From NCBI RefSeq assembly GCF_000189635.1, contig NW_002476481.1:62001-126000 (forward strand): a stretch of DNA of 64,000 nt. The letters are read 5' to 3'. This DNA comes from Tetrahymena thermophila SB210 (lineage: Eukaryota; Ciliophora; Oligohymenophorea; Hymenostomatida; Tetrahymenidae). The translations under genes and the position numbers were made by a program. The notes under the pieces were generated by a model that did not search any database, was not told the DNA's origin, and worked only from the letters and a program-made list of their open reading frames with translations. Positions 1 to 13,077 of this stretch are shown one piece after another. The stretch's first letter is position 1. Each line of letters opens with the position of its first letter.

Positions 1-2
1 TC

Positions 3-2105
3 TAAAAATCAACTGATTTAGATCCTTATATGACAAGTTCTTACTTTTATCTTTCTGAAGTTAGAAAATAACAATTAAAATTTAGCGAAGTCGAAGAAAT
101 ACAAAAATTAATATTGGAAATAAATCCTAAAGCAGCTTCTGCTTGCATAGAGCTTGCAAATATTTACTTACATAAGAGTGACAGAAAATCTGCTTAATAA
201 TATCTATTTCAAGCACAATAATTAGAAAATAAATAAGAATGCGACAGCTTATATCTAGATGGAATTAACTTTGAATTAGATGGATATGATGAGCTTGCTT
301 TAAAACAGTACTATCAATCTATTAATAAAAATCCTATTTAAGAGAGGTCTTACTAAAGAATCATTCGTATTCTATAATTAAGCAAATAACAGAATTTTGA
401 TGAATTGATTAATGTAGCAAAAAAAGCATTGATATACAATCCTGTAAACGAGCTTTTTAAGTTAGTATTAATTGAGGCTCACATAGAAAAATAATAATAC
501 ATTGAGGCTAAAGCCGAATTAATGGATTTACTAATAATTAATCCTAAAAGACGAGAAGTATACGAAAAGCTAGCGTACTTAGAAAATGTATATTTCAAGA
601 ATAAAGACTAAGCAATCTTATATTATTTGAAAGAATTAGAAATAAATTAATCAGAGACATCTATGGTGCACTTAGTTAACATTTATTTAGAAAAGAATCA
701 ATATCAATTAGCAGAAGAACATTTAAATAAATATCTCTAGATATTTCCCAATAATAAAGAGTTAAAATTTAGTAAAGCAGTTTTGCTAAAATCAAAGAAC
801 AGTATAGATGAAGCAATTTAAATTTTAAAAGAAATTCTATTAACAAATCAATCTGACTTTAAAATATACAATGAACTAGGTTATATTTATCAAACTTACA
901 AGTAGGATTATAATGAATCCCTTATCTATTATAATAGATCTTTAGAAATAAATAATTAAGTCACTTCAATTTACTATAATATAGCTTTAATTTACTTGTA
1001 TTTTAAGAATTACGATTATGCTGAAAAACTGTTAAAAGATTATATCAAATATTTTAGTAATGATTACAAAGGCTATTTTGACCTGGGCTAAATATATTAT
1101 ATTAAAAATGAATTACCTATTGCCGCTTCTTACTTTTTAAGGACTATTCAAATGGAGCCTAATCATGAACAAGCCTATTATTTATTAAGTTAAATATAAA
1201 TCCGTGAAAATAAATATGCTGATGCTATTGTTTCTCTTAAAAAGGTGAGAGAGCTCAACCTCAAGCGCTATGATGCTCTTTTAGACCTAGCAAATCTTTA
1301 CTCAATAGAAAATCCATAGCTTTCATCTGATCTCTTTTTCTAATTCTTATAACACGAACCACTAAATAAAGAAGCCCTAAAAGCTTATAATTAAATCACA
1401 AATGGATAATTTTTGAAGAATCTGCAAAAAGAATTAGATAAAATATAAGATGAATAATAAAAGGTAATAATGTTAAAATAAATAGTATTGCTCTCTTCTA
1501 AACCTACATTCTAAATTTTAAAATTGTTGGCTTCAATATAAATTTAATTAGAATTGATTTAAGATGCAAATTTGACTATAAATTTAATGTAAAAACATTA
1601 TCCTAGAGAGGGTTATTCTTATTTGCTTTTAGCAGAAATATAAGTTATGCATCTTAAAAACTATAAATTAGCATTAGAATAATTAAACAAAGCTAAAGAA
1701 TATTAAGTTAATGAAGAGGGTCTTCTTTATTTATATACTGGCTTCTCTTATTGGAAGTTAAAAGACTTACAAAAAGCAATAAAATTTTTTAAAAAGTCAG
1801 CTAAGAGTTAACCATTAGCATACTTTTATTTAGCTGAAATTGAAATGAATGAAAAATAAGATTATCTTTAAGCTATTCAATACCTACAACAGTGTTTAAA
1901 ATAGAATTTTACTCTCCCTAAAGTTTATTTTGCTCTTGGTTAATCTTACTAAAAATTAAATTATATTTATCAAGCTAAGGAATCATATGAAAAAGTTCTA
2001 ATGCTTGATCCTAATTACTTTGAAGCAGAAAAATTGCGAGAGTTCATAAATTAAAATCCAAATCCAGAAAAATAAGAATTCAAAGAGAAATGTTCCATTT
2101 TTTGA
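3..2105 (+). CDS. TPR-repeat protein with C-terminal CaaX-like box (5' partial)
   Basis: With TAA/TAG as Gln the frame is open from base 3 to a TGA at 2103-2105, giving about 700 residues; the 5' end lies outside the window. The protein is helical and full of degenerate 34-residue TPR units, for example the C-terminal segment YQAKESYEKVLMLDPNYFEA. TPR arrays are protein-binding scaffolds. The last four residues are Cys-Ser-Ile-Phe, which fits a CaaX prenylation box and suggests membrane attachment (inference). It is a tandem paralogue of the kinase-TPR gene at 3400-7395: the C-terminal halves align closely and both end in the same tetrapeptide. The missing N-terminus may therefore also carry a kinase domain. 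No intron is needed in the visible part. Confidence 0.85.
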
Positions 2106-3399
2106 ATTAACTATTAAAGCATTATTTCAAAGAAATTTAAATTTATTTTCTTGTTTTCAAATAATAATTTTGAAAATATAAATTTGTTTGTTTATATATG
2201 TGGGAATTATTAATCAATAAAAATAATATAATTACTTGTTCATTAATAAAAACAAGTAAGAACTAATAAAAATTAGTATTTTATATTTTACTTCGAAATT
2301 AAATAAAAAACAATAATCATTATAATTTGCTAATTGCAGTTTTATTTTTAGTACTTATATTTATTAATTGATTTTTATAAGCGTATTAGAGCTATGTTAA
2401 TTATTTATTAATCAAAAATTTTTAAAAAATCAGCTAGGTTTTACTTTTAAGTTATTTAGGAATTACTTAGATTATTAAAATTTTGTTTATGAAAAAATTT
2501 GTTCAAATATTGCTAAATTTGTTGATTGACAACCCTGCTAATTATATTAAATCAATATTTCCAAATATAAAAATAATAAATTATTTTGTTAATTAAAAAA
2601 CAAAAATTATTTTACTTTACTAAAAGATTATTTATTTTTAATAGTTTTTTATTATTTAATTTAAAAAAGAAATAAAAAAACAAATCAATATCATTAAACT
2701 TATCTATTACTTGTTTATCCTTATCTAAAATAATTTATTTATGTATAGAGGATTTTTAATTATATCAGTGTTATTTTCTATCCTGAGTACTAAAAAAAAT
2801 GAATTTTCATAATTTATTAAAATATAAATTTAATTTATTTATTTTTTAAATTCGAAAATAAAAGCATTGCTATTAATGAGATTATTTTGAGTTAATTGTT
2901 TTATTTTATTTAGATTTTATAAACACTTATTTATATATCTTTAGCAAATTAAAGAAGTAAAATTAATTAATTAAAATATTTATAAAAGAAAAATAAATAT
3001 TTCTGATCAAAATTAAATATTGAAAAGAATTTCCTTAAAAAAATACTTTGAGGGAAAAATCAAGTTTAATTGAAAATTTTTATTAACTTTCTTTCACATT
3101 CTTACAACTAGCCGCATCTATTAATATGTTTAAATATTTCTATATATTTTAAAGATATTATCAGATAACAAAAGTAATGAACGTCTTAAACCTTCAAAAA
3201 AGATTTAATTATTTAATTTCATGGTTTAATAAATATTCAAAAAATATGAGTAGGTAAATACAGATAATTTGCATGTTTTAATTTGTAGAAATCTTTAATA
3301 ATTATTATTGTTTATTGAATTAATAAATTGATTTACTCAAAATTATTATTTAAATTAATAAGTATTTATCTAAATTGACATATTCTATAATCTTTGAGG
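2106..3399. other. Intergenic, AT-rich
   Basis: About 1.3 kb of very AT-rich DNA between the two tandem TPR genes. It should hold the 3' end of the first transcript and the promoter of the second. I see no convincing reading frame, RNA gene or ordered repeat. Confidence 0.5.
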
Positions 3400-6300
3400 A
3401 TGAGTGATAATGATTAAGAAGAAGATGAACTAGTTGAAACATTAGAATTTATATCAAAACAATTAGAAGAGCATTATCAACTCAAAACAATCAATAAATA
3501 TGGGGGATAAGGTGGATTTGGATTGGTTTTATTTGTTGAAGACATTAATGATCAGTCGTAAAAGTATGCAATAAAAGCTCAATCAATAATTAGTAAAACA
3601 ACAGGGAATATAAATTAAACATTGTTAAAATAATGCAAAGAGGAAGCGCGTATTATGAGAGAGTGTAAACATGAAAATGTAGTTGAGATTTACTGTGATT
3701 TCGTTCTTGGACTTTATCACTTTATCTAGATGAATCTTTGCTATTGTTCGCTCAGTGATTGGATCATGATCAATGGCTAAAGGAGTATTTCTGATTAAAT
3801 TTTTTGCAAATTTGTTGAATAAATGATTTAAGGATTAGAGTATTTACATAACAAAGACTATGTGCTTAGAGATGTATCAGTAAGAAATATACTGCTAACT
3901 GTTAATGGAGATATTAAATTTTGTGATTTTGGTTTAGCTAGAAAGTATGATAATTCTCTCAGGAGTAAGGTTCTCTACACTTCTCATTTAAATGGAGTGA
4001 TCTATTATTTTCCACCTGAAATCCATTAAGCAATTTAAGAAAATAAACCTTAAATAAAATAAACCAAAGAAGGAGATATATGGGCATTGGGTGTTTGCTT
4101 ATCTCTTCTGGGAGGTGTTCCAATTAGCCACTTTTCAAATTCATTTCATAAAGATTTTAAAATAGTTGACGCTCCTAATTTAAGTGAAAAAGCAAATTAA
4201 CTGATAAAAGAAATTCTTATAAAAGATCTTAAAAGCAGGCCAACTTTTAATTAAATCAGAGAGCATATTCATAAAATATTTTATTTTTTAGACTTGGGAG
4301 CAGTAAAAACTTTAAATGAAAAAGTAAAAAGTTCTGAAACAACAATTAGCCAAACTAACTCAAAGTTAGAAACTCGAGATAATTCTATAGTAAGTCTATC
4401 GTAATCAGAGACAGCTGTCGTTTTTATAAACAACAAGATAATTGAAAAAAAAATATTTGTACTTCCTTCTAACTTAGATGAACAAATTAAAAAAGCAGAA
4501 GTTAATGTTGAATTTAACTTTTTAGAGGTTTAAAACTTTTATCAAAAGTACAAATCAATCCTAGCTGAGGAACCTAACAATATAGAAATTCTACTTTTCC
4601 TTGGTCATGTTGAAATTAAACTGAATTGTAATTACGAAATAGGTGAAAGCTACTTGGAAAAAGTAATTTCTTTATAGAAAAATTCTATAGAAGCTTACTT
4701 AGGCATTTGCGAAAGCATCTTAATATAGCGAAAAGCATGCTTGTACAATTAAATTAGAGAATACATTAAAGTTTGTTTTGATTTTAATCAATCTTATTGG
4801 AAAATATTTTACATTTAATCTTGGCTTCTTTATGAGTGTGAAAATTATGTATTAAGTGAAGAATGCCTTCAATTAGCTTTAAATTAATACCCTAAATCTT
4901 CCTTATTGAATTCTCTACACTCACTTTTATTAATACAAATATCTGGGTAGAGTATTCAATCTTCAACTGAAAAACTTGAAAATGCAATTTCTTAAAACTA
5001 TCTTAATGACCCATTGGTGTTAAGCAGAGCAGGTTTCTTTTATTAATATTACTTAAAAGAATTTAATAAAGCGAGTACATGCTATAAAAGGGCTCTTGAA
5101 ATATGCCAAAATGATTTAATGTCTCTGTTTAACATAATAATTCTTCTAAATCAATAAAAAACAGCTCCTGATAAATTAGAGGCTTATCTAAATTAAATAA
5201 AAAGCTATTATAAGGAGAATAGTATAGTTAGTCAATTGTATGGATGCATTGAAAAGAGTTTCTCAGAAAAGATAAAATATTTTAATAAATCGATTGAGCA
5301 GGACAAATGCTAAGTTAGCTCATACATTTATCTGTCTCAAATAAAGAAATCATAAAACAAAATAGAAGAACTTGAAGAGATTTATAAGAAAATTTTAGAG
5401 ATAAATCCAAATCAAATCAACTCATACATAGAATTGGGTTAAATATATTTTCAAAAAAATGAAAAATTAAAAGCACAATCATACTTTAAATAAGCTTAAG
5501 ATCAAAAAAATATATCTTAATACGATGATTTATATCTAAAGGGAATAAATTGTGAATTAAACCAGCAAGAAGAACTTGCAATGAAATATTATAATTAATC
5601 AATAGAGTATAATCCATATTAAGAAAGATCATATTTGAGAATTATAAAAATTATCTAAGAAAATAAAAATATAATAATAAGTGAAGCTATCAACATCAAC
5701 ATAAATGCAATTTAAAAAAACCCTTTAAGTGAAGATTTGAAGCTCTCTTTGATTTCCCTTTATATTGAACAGAAACGCTACTTTGAAGCTAAATAGATCA
5801 TGATAGATTTGATAAAATTGTAGCCTTACAAGCCATAAATTTATGAGCAATTAGGTATTATTGAATATCGAGAATTATTAAACAAAGAACAAGCGATTGA
5901 ATATTTTAATAAAGAATTAGAACTTAGTATATCAGATACATCTGTAGGGTATTTAGCACTCATATACTTTGAAAAAAATGAATAATAGAAAGCAAAAGAA
6001 TATTTAGAGAGAGCAATAGAAATCAACATGAATAATTTAGATGCCAAATACGTTTAAGCTAATTTGATGAAACAAGACAATTTAATAGACGAAGCAATTT
6101 AAATTTTAAATGAAATATTAGAAAGAGATCAATATTACTACAAAGCCTATGCTCTTTTAGGTAATATTTACCAGTTTAATAAATAAAATCCAAAAGAAGC
6201 CTTGAATTACTACTTGAAATGCATGGAAATTAATAAATAAATAAATGAGATGCATTATAATGTTTCACTTATTTACAAGAATGATATTAACGATATTGAT

Positions 6301-7395
6301 AAAGCATAATAATTTTTGTGCCAATATACAAGCATGAATATATATAATTATAATGCAATATGCGAACTCGTTAAAATATATTTGCTGAAAAACGATCTTT
6401 ATAATGCTGAATCTTTGCTCATTTTATATACTATGCATAATACATAAAATGAGGACGCATTACGTAAGCTTAGCGATATTTAGATATAATTAAATAAGGA
6501 TACAAATGCAATTAACACTCTTGAAATTCTCAGAAGTCTAAATCCTACTAGAAAAGATGTACTTTTAGATTTAAGTAAATTGTATGAAAGTAGCTAACCT
6601 TAAATGTCTGCTCAAATATATTACTTATGCCTATAATAAGACCCTTTAAACGTCCAAATTTTACAAAAAATAAACTCTTTTACATAGGGGTCATTTTTAT
6701 TAAAATTATAATAAGAAGCTGAATAAGAAAAAGATGAAAATAAACTTTTGATTCTATTGAAACAATAATAATTAATAAATAATAAAAGCTCATATAATTT
6801 ATTGTAAAAGTTAGCTGATATTCAATTTAAATTTCACATGTATGAAGACTCTGAGAAAACAATCTAGAGTATGATTTAATAATTTAAAAAAAAAGGATAT
6901 CCATACCTGCTTCTAGGGAAAATAGAACTAAAAGTAAATTAGAACTATACTAAAGCCATCGAGTACTTTCAAAAAGTGTAAGATCTAAATGAAGAGTCTT
7001 CTGAGCTCTATTTAAGAAGAGGATATTCCCATATGTAACTTTATTAAATGGAAGACGCTACTAAGTACTTGAAAAAAGCTACTAAAATAGTCCCAGTATA
7101 GCCTTTATCTTTTCTTTATTTGGCTTAAATAGAAACTTATGTTAAGGGTAATTATAAAAAGGCAATGAAATATCTATAAGAGTGTTTAAATAAAAATTTT
7201 AAAGTAGCCAAAGTTTATTATGAATTTGGTTATATTTTTGAATAACTAAATTATTTGTATCAAGCAAAAGAATCTTATGAAAAAGTCTTGGAGTTAGATC
7301 CTAATTTTGAGAAAGAAAAATATTGTAAAAATTTTATAGAGCAAAATCCTTAACCAGAAAATAAAGAATTTAAAGAATAGTGTTCAATATTTTGA
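3400..7395 (+). CDS. Protein kinase fused to a long TPR array, CaaX-like C-terminus
   Basis: One uninterrupted frame of 1,332 codons (ATG 3400, TGA 7393-7395) encodes 1,331 residues. Residues about 28-300 form a kinase domain: Gly-rich loop YGGQGGFGLVLF (34-45), ATP-binding Lys59 in KYAIKA, catalytic Asp158 in LRDVSVRN with metal-binding Asn163, and DFG at Asp176 followed by GLAR. The His of the usual HRD motif is Leu, but the catalytic residues remain, so activity is plausible. The remaining thousand residues are TPR-like repeats. The C-terminus is Cys-Ser-Ile-Phe, a candidate prenylation box shared with the upstream paralogue. The start is the first Met of the open frame and follows AT-rich leader. 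Substrates and pathway cannot be told from sequence. Confidence 0.88.
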
Positions 7396-8096
7396 ATACA
7401 ACTTAAATAAATTAAAAATTTTATATTTATTTTAAGCACTACTCAAATATATTGATATTGAGTATATTTATTTTTATTTTTATTTATTTATTAATTATTT
7501 TCATTTTCAAAACATATATAGCTAGTCTTTCAAATTTTTTAAATTTATGCTCGTAAGTGAGTCTTAAAGTATTAAAAATTTACAAATTATAAATTATAAC
7601 TTTTAAAAAATTTCTTAGTTGAAAATATTTTTTCAAATTAAAAATAAATAATATATTTTAAACCAATTAATAAAATTTCAATTTTTTAAATTAAATCATT
7701 TAGAAAGTTTTGAAAATATAAAAATATCTTATTCTGTAATAAATAAATATTTTTAATTAGATTTTAAATGAAATAAGATAAAAGATAAAAGTTAAAATAG
7801 AAAATTTTATTTTATTTTTTTACTTGATATTTAATATTAATAAAATTTTTTTATTATTAAAATATTATTGTAAACTGAATTATATTTATATTTATTTATT
7901 TGTTATCAATAAGATAGTAGAAATTTAGTTCTTTTGTTTGTTAAAAAGAAATGGTTTAGGATTTTAGAAGCATTATTAATCAATCTGTTTATTATTAATT
8001 AAATATAAGATTAGCTAAAAATATATAAACTGAAATATTAATTAATTAAAATATAAAATTTTATACCTTTACAATTTATTAAACAAGCACAAGCAA
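7396..8096. other. Intergenic, AT-rich
   Basis: About 700 bases between the kinase-TPR gene and the DDX47 gene. It must contain the first gene's 3' end and the helicase promoter. I see no frame, RNA gene or clear repeat. Confidence 0.5.
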
Positions 8097-10082
8097 ATGT
8101 CAACTAAACAAATTCAGAAAAAAGCCAACACAGCAGTTCAAAGCAAGAAATCTTAAAAGATAGAAGAAAAGAAAAAAGATTAGCTTAAGAAACTTGCTGA
8201 AGAAGAAGATGAAGTAGAATAAAGTAGTGACGAAGAACAAGAAGAATCCTAAGAATTAAATGATGATTCAGCTGAAAAATAATAGGCTAAACAAGAAAAT
8301 AAGAATGGAGATTAAGAAAATAAAAGCGGAAGCGAATACTTAAAAGAAATTTAAATTGATGAAACTGAAGAAAAAGAAGATGTGACCTTTTAAAGCTTAG
8401 GAGTAAAATTTAAATTAATATTTTGAAAAAAATATCATTTTTGTACATAAAATTAATGTTTAGGTTTGTGAAGAATTAGTAGAAGCTTGCAATAGATTAA
8501 AATATGTGAAACCCACTGCAATTTAAAGAGAATCTTTAGTTTATACATTAAAGCAAAGAGATATTATTGCTTTAGCAGAAACAGGTTCTGGTAAAACTTT
8601 AGCTTTTGCTTTACCTGTTATTCAAAATTTGTTAGATGCTCCTCAACCTTTCTACGCTTTAGTTCTTTCTCCTACAAGAGAATTGTGTATGTAAATTGCT
8701 GAGCACTTTGAAGCTTTGGGTGTTGGTATAAGCTTAAAGACAACAGTTATTGTTGGTGGTCTTGATCCTATGGCTTAGGCTATTGCTCTCTCTAAAAAGC
8801 CCCACATCAGTAATTTCTTTTAAATTTTAAAATATGAAAATATAAAATTAAATTTTGCTATTTTGAAGATTTAAGTGTACTTAATTAGTTTATACACTTA
8901 CTTGAACTTGTAGCAATTATTATTCATACTATTTTTGCAAAACCAGTGAAATGAATATAAAGAAATTAATTGCTTTGTTTTAATAAATAGTCATTGGTAC
9001 TCCAGGTAGAATACTTTATCACATGCAAAACACCAAAGGATTTAATTTCAAGGCACTCAAGTTCTTAGTTTTGGATGAAGCTGATAAGTTATTGAATATG
9101 GATTTCGAAAAGGATATCAACCAAATTTTGGATATCATTCCTAAAAAGCGTAACACATTCTTATTCTCTGCCACTATGACTAATAAGGTTCATAAGCTTC
9201 AGAGAGCTTCACTCAAAGATCCTGTTAAAATTGAAGTTTCTTCAAAGTATCAAATGGTTTCAACTTTAGTTGCTTAGTATGCTTTCATACCTGCCAAGTA
9301 CAAAGACTGCTACCTTGTCTATTCCCTCAATGAATTTGCAGGAAACACCTCAATTATTTTCGTTCAAACTTGCTTAAATGCTATCAAGTAACAAATAAAT
9401 AAAAACAATTTTTGAATTTATTTTTAGAATTAAATTTACTAACAAATTAGGTTAACTTTGATGCTTAGAAATCTTGGATTCTCAGCTGTTACTATCCATG
9501 GTTAAATGAGTTAGGTCAAGCGTTTGGGTGCTATTAATAAATTTAAATCAGGAGAGAAAAAAATATTAGTTGCTACTGATGTTGCTTCTAGGTAATTAAA
9601 TTAATTGATAATTTTATATGTCTTTCTGTATAAAGATTTTTGATTAAATTTTATATTAAATAATATATAGAGGTTTAGATATTCCAAGTGTTGATTTAGT
9701 TATAAACTACGATATTCCTACAAATGCCAAGGAATACGTCCACAGAGTAGGTAGAACTGCAAGAGCTGGTAGAGCTGGTAAAGCCATTAGCTTTGTTACT
9801 CAATATGATGTTGAAATGTATTTAAAGATTGAAGCTTTGATTGGTAAAAAACTTGATCAATATAAATGTGAAGAATATTAAGTTTTAGTTTTCAACGAAA
9901 GAGTTTAAGAAGCTCAAAGAATCGCTGCATAAGAAATAAAAGAAATTATGGAAAAAAAGAACAATCCTCTCCATGATGTTGATGATGAAGGTGAAAAATA
10001 CAGTAAGAAAAATGCAAATAACAACAGAAAGAAAAGCTTCAATAATTCTAAGAATATGAAAAAAATGAAAATAGATATTTGA
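8097..10082 (+). CDS. DDX47: DEAD-box RNA helicase, DDX47/Rrp3 family
   Basis: Five exons (8097-8402, 8464-8809, 8991-9387, 9451-9591, 9671-10082) join in phase into 533 residues; all introns are GT..TAG. The first 100 residues are a Lys/Glu-rich tail. The helicase core has all expected motifs in order: Q motif (KPTAIQ), AETGSGKT (Walker A), PTREL, GG, TPGR, DEAD, SAT, a TLHGQMSQ-like HGQMSQ stretch, ATDVASRGLDIP and [14 protein letters not shown]. The stretches [19 protein letters not shown]-like [19 protein letters not shown] and [13 protein letters not shown] are typical of DDX47/Rrp3 rather than other DEAD proteins. Family members act in nucleolar 18S pre-rRNA processing with the small-subunit processome. 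The C-terminus is basic. Confidence 0.95.
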
Positions 10083-11802
10083 TATCAATTAATTAATTAA
10101 TTAAAAAATAAATAACTTACTTTTTAAGAAAACAAAACAAAACAAAAAATGACTAAATAAATAAAACATTCAATTTAACATATGTAAAAAATTAATTCCT
10201 TCTTCTTCTTTATTTATATATTTGTATTTCCTTTTCATAAATAATATGTTTCCATTTATTTTTCTATCTCATCTTTCATACAGAATTAACTTAATTGTTT
10301 TCTTTTCAAACAATCAAATTGAAATAATATTAACATTTATTTGAGTTAAAATTACATATTTTAATTATTATCAAAACAATCAAATTGAAATAATATTAAA
10401 ATCCATTTGAGTTAAAATTACATATTTTAATTATTATCAATTGCAATTTGTTAAATATTCAACTCTATTTTTATATTTTTAATAATTTTTTTTTGTGAAA
10501 ATATTTTTGAAAGCAAGAATCTAATTCAATTGATTTATTTTTTTATTTTACTTTGAATTTCATCAGATTAAGTAATATGATGATCAAGAAATATTAGAAA
10601 AAAATTAGATTATTTAAGAAAATACATAAAAGAAATGAAATCTTTTATATTTCATATTTAAAATTCAATGTTTTCCATAAATAATTCAATTAAGATAGTA
10701 AAGTGTTTTTATTTGATTTAATGGGACAAAAGATAAAATTAGCTTAAAGGTAATAATAGCAAAATTTAGTTAAACAAGAAAAATATTTAATTTTTAACAA
10801 AAGATAATGAAAGGAATTAGGAAATGTGTTATAGAAATCGATTAAGTAATTATTAATTTTTTTTGTTAGGTATTTGAAAAGAAATAAAACATATTCGAAT
10901 GGATGAAAAATAAAGTTAATAGGAACAATTCTGATGTAATTGGATTATTTATTTGTTAATGAAGAAAATGAAAACGAATGCAAAACGAATATAATAAGAA
11001 TATAATTTACAAAATAAGATGGATAATTTCATTAAAGTGCGTTATATTTTTAAATGCGAAATTATTTAGGTATACTAATCAATGAATGAATGAAAGAGTG
11101 AATTATGAAAATTTATTTGTGGTTGATGTGTATTTAAAATATTTAATATTTCGATAGATGATGGCTAGTTATTAAATCTTTGAAAATTCATCAGTCAGTC
11201 AGTCAATCTCCCAAATATTTATCATAATTTAATGATTATGCGTTTATGTATGTGCCAGCTAGTTGATTTTTAGTTTTTTGATTTGTTTGTGTGGTTTTTT
11301 CGTAGTTTAGATTGGAGTTCGTAATTATTTTATTCATAATAATTTTATTATAGTTATATATTAATTGAGTGTTTAATAATATTTTAAGTTTTAATTTTTA
11401 TATTGATGGATGAATGGATGTGTGTATGATCTAGCAATGAATGAATGACGAGGTAAAAAGAGAGAAAGATAAATATAAGTATTGGTTAAATAGTAATAAG
11501 AAAGAAATTTAGTAGCAGTAGAAAACCAGTAGATAACAGCATATTTTATTAATTTTTAAATATATATCTTTTTTTTTAAATTTCTTAACAATCCTTAATA
11601 TTTTAAATAAAAACGTAACTAACTAACTAACTTGAGACTTGTTCAGCTAGCTTACAAGCTGACGAATTTATTGTTCTACTACTTTATTTGTTGTATTAAT
11701 GTTTCACTCTTTGCTTAATAAAATTAGTTGATATTCTATGCCTTTCCACTACATTAAATTTCCTCTTAAATTCGTATTATATTCGATGCTATCTAATCCT
11801 TT
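10083..11802. other. Intergenic between convergent genes, with simple repeats
   Basis: This 1.7 kb lies between the 3' ends of the helicase (plus) and Cbf5 (minus) genes. It contains a two-copy 66-bp tandem repeat near 10309-10442 and scattered 4-bp runs such as ATGA/ATGG near 11080-11100 and 11403-11450. I find no gene. Confidence 0.5.
10309..10442. repeat. Two-copy 66-bp tandem repeat
   Basis: The block starting CAATCAAATTGAAATAATAT at 10311 recurs at 10377 with only a few differences. The period is 66 bp. It lies in the shared 3' region of two convergent genes and has no coding potential. Confidence 0.85.
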
Positions 11803-13077
11803 TCAATTTTCTTCAGGCTTGGGGATGTTGTTATTTTCTTCATTAACGTAGAAAACAGTCCAGTCGTTAGGTGTTTAATCGTTGGGCTTTCCGTGCTTAT
11901 CTAAGAGACCTTCCTTGATGAGGTTTTTCTTTCTTAAGGCTCTAGGACCCAAACCCCATCTCTTGGGATAGAGGTCTCTGTCCATAATAACTCTCTTGGT
12001 CTTGCAGACGATACCGTGATCGCAGGTGGCGAGTTCGGAGGTGGTCATTTAAGCAACAGCAACAGCGATAGCTTCACCCTTGGTGGTGATCAAAACTACT
12101 TCCTTACCGTTTTCAATGTTGTTGTCATAACGGAGGACACCAGGGAGCATGAGCTTAGCACCATAACAGATAGAGTTAACGGTAGAATCCTTAACGACAA
12201 TACGAGGGAAACTAGTAAGTAAAACTTCAAGAGGTAAAACAACACGTCTGAGATAAGATTCATCCTTGAAGTGTTGATATCTCCAGATAGAGTCCTTGAC
12301 GTCGTGCATGGTGACGAGATATTAGTTTTCGTCGAGGATACCAGAACGAACTCTTCTAAGTTCTTCCATATGACCACCAGTACCGAGTAAGAGACCTAAG
12401 TGGACACAGAGGGTTCTAACGTAAGTACCAGCTTCGCAACTCATCCAGATGATACCCATCTTCTTTTCGGGATTGTATTCAATTAACTTAGATTCATAAA
12501 TAGTTCTAACTCTCAATTCTCTCTTGACAGCGGAAATAAGAGGGGGCTTTTGGAAAAGGGGACCAGTCAATTGTTGGAGGGCCTTAGCGAGCTTGAGTTC
12601 GGATTCAATATCGTTGTGGAGTCTAACAATACCAACGTATTCCTTACCAGCGCTCTATTGAGCCTTAACCAATCTAGTAGCACGGTTCAAACAAACGATC
12701 AAACAACCAGTAACCTTAGGATCAAGGGTACCAGAGTGACCGGTCTTTTCCATCTTAGTGATATTTTCGAACAACTTCTTAACCCATGCGACAACTTCGT
12801 GAGAAGAGGGGTTAGAAGGCTTATCCAAATTCATAACACCATATTTTAAATGTTCTTCCATGGGTCTAGCTAGGGGGTTAGATCCGTTAGGAATGGGGGT
12901 GTAGTGAGATGATCTGATGTTCATCTTATCGTAATTCTTTAATAATAAGGGCCATTGGCTAGCATCCAACTTAGCGCCTCCCTTGGAAGGTTTAATAAAA
13001 TCTTAAGCGACGACTTGCTCTTCAACTTCAGCAACTTCGCTTGATTGCTTTCTTTGCTTCTTCTTATCTTTACCCAT
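11803..13077 (-). CDS. CBF5: H/ACA snoRNP pseudouridine synthase Cbf5/dyskerin
   Basis: A single exon of 425 codons reads on the minus strand from ATG 13077 to TGA 11805-11803 (424 residues). The N-terminal basic leader [10 protein letters not shown] is followed by the dyskerin-like segment, then the TruB-family catalytic motif [16 protein letters not shown] with the catalytic Asp. Further on are the family blocks [16 protein letters not shown] and [17 protein letters not shown], then a PUA domain ([20 protein letters not shown]) and [14 protein letters not shown]. Cbf5 isomerises uridine in rRNA within H/ACA RNPs and also stabilises telomerase-type RNAs in some eukaryotes. The strong, more GC-rich codon choice compared with its neighbours suggests high expression. 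The protein lacks the long Lys-rich tail of metazoan dyskerin. Confidence 0.97.

Noticed and set aside
12016-12849. Plus-strand frames opposite the Cbf5 gene
   Set aside because: Shadows of a conserved, well-matched minus-strand gene.
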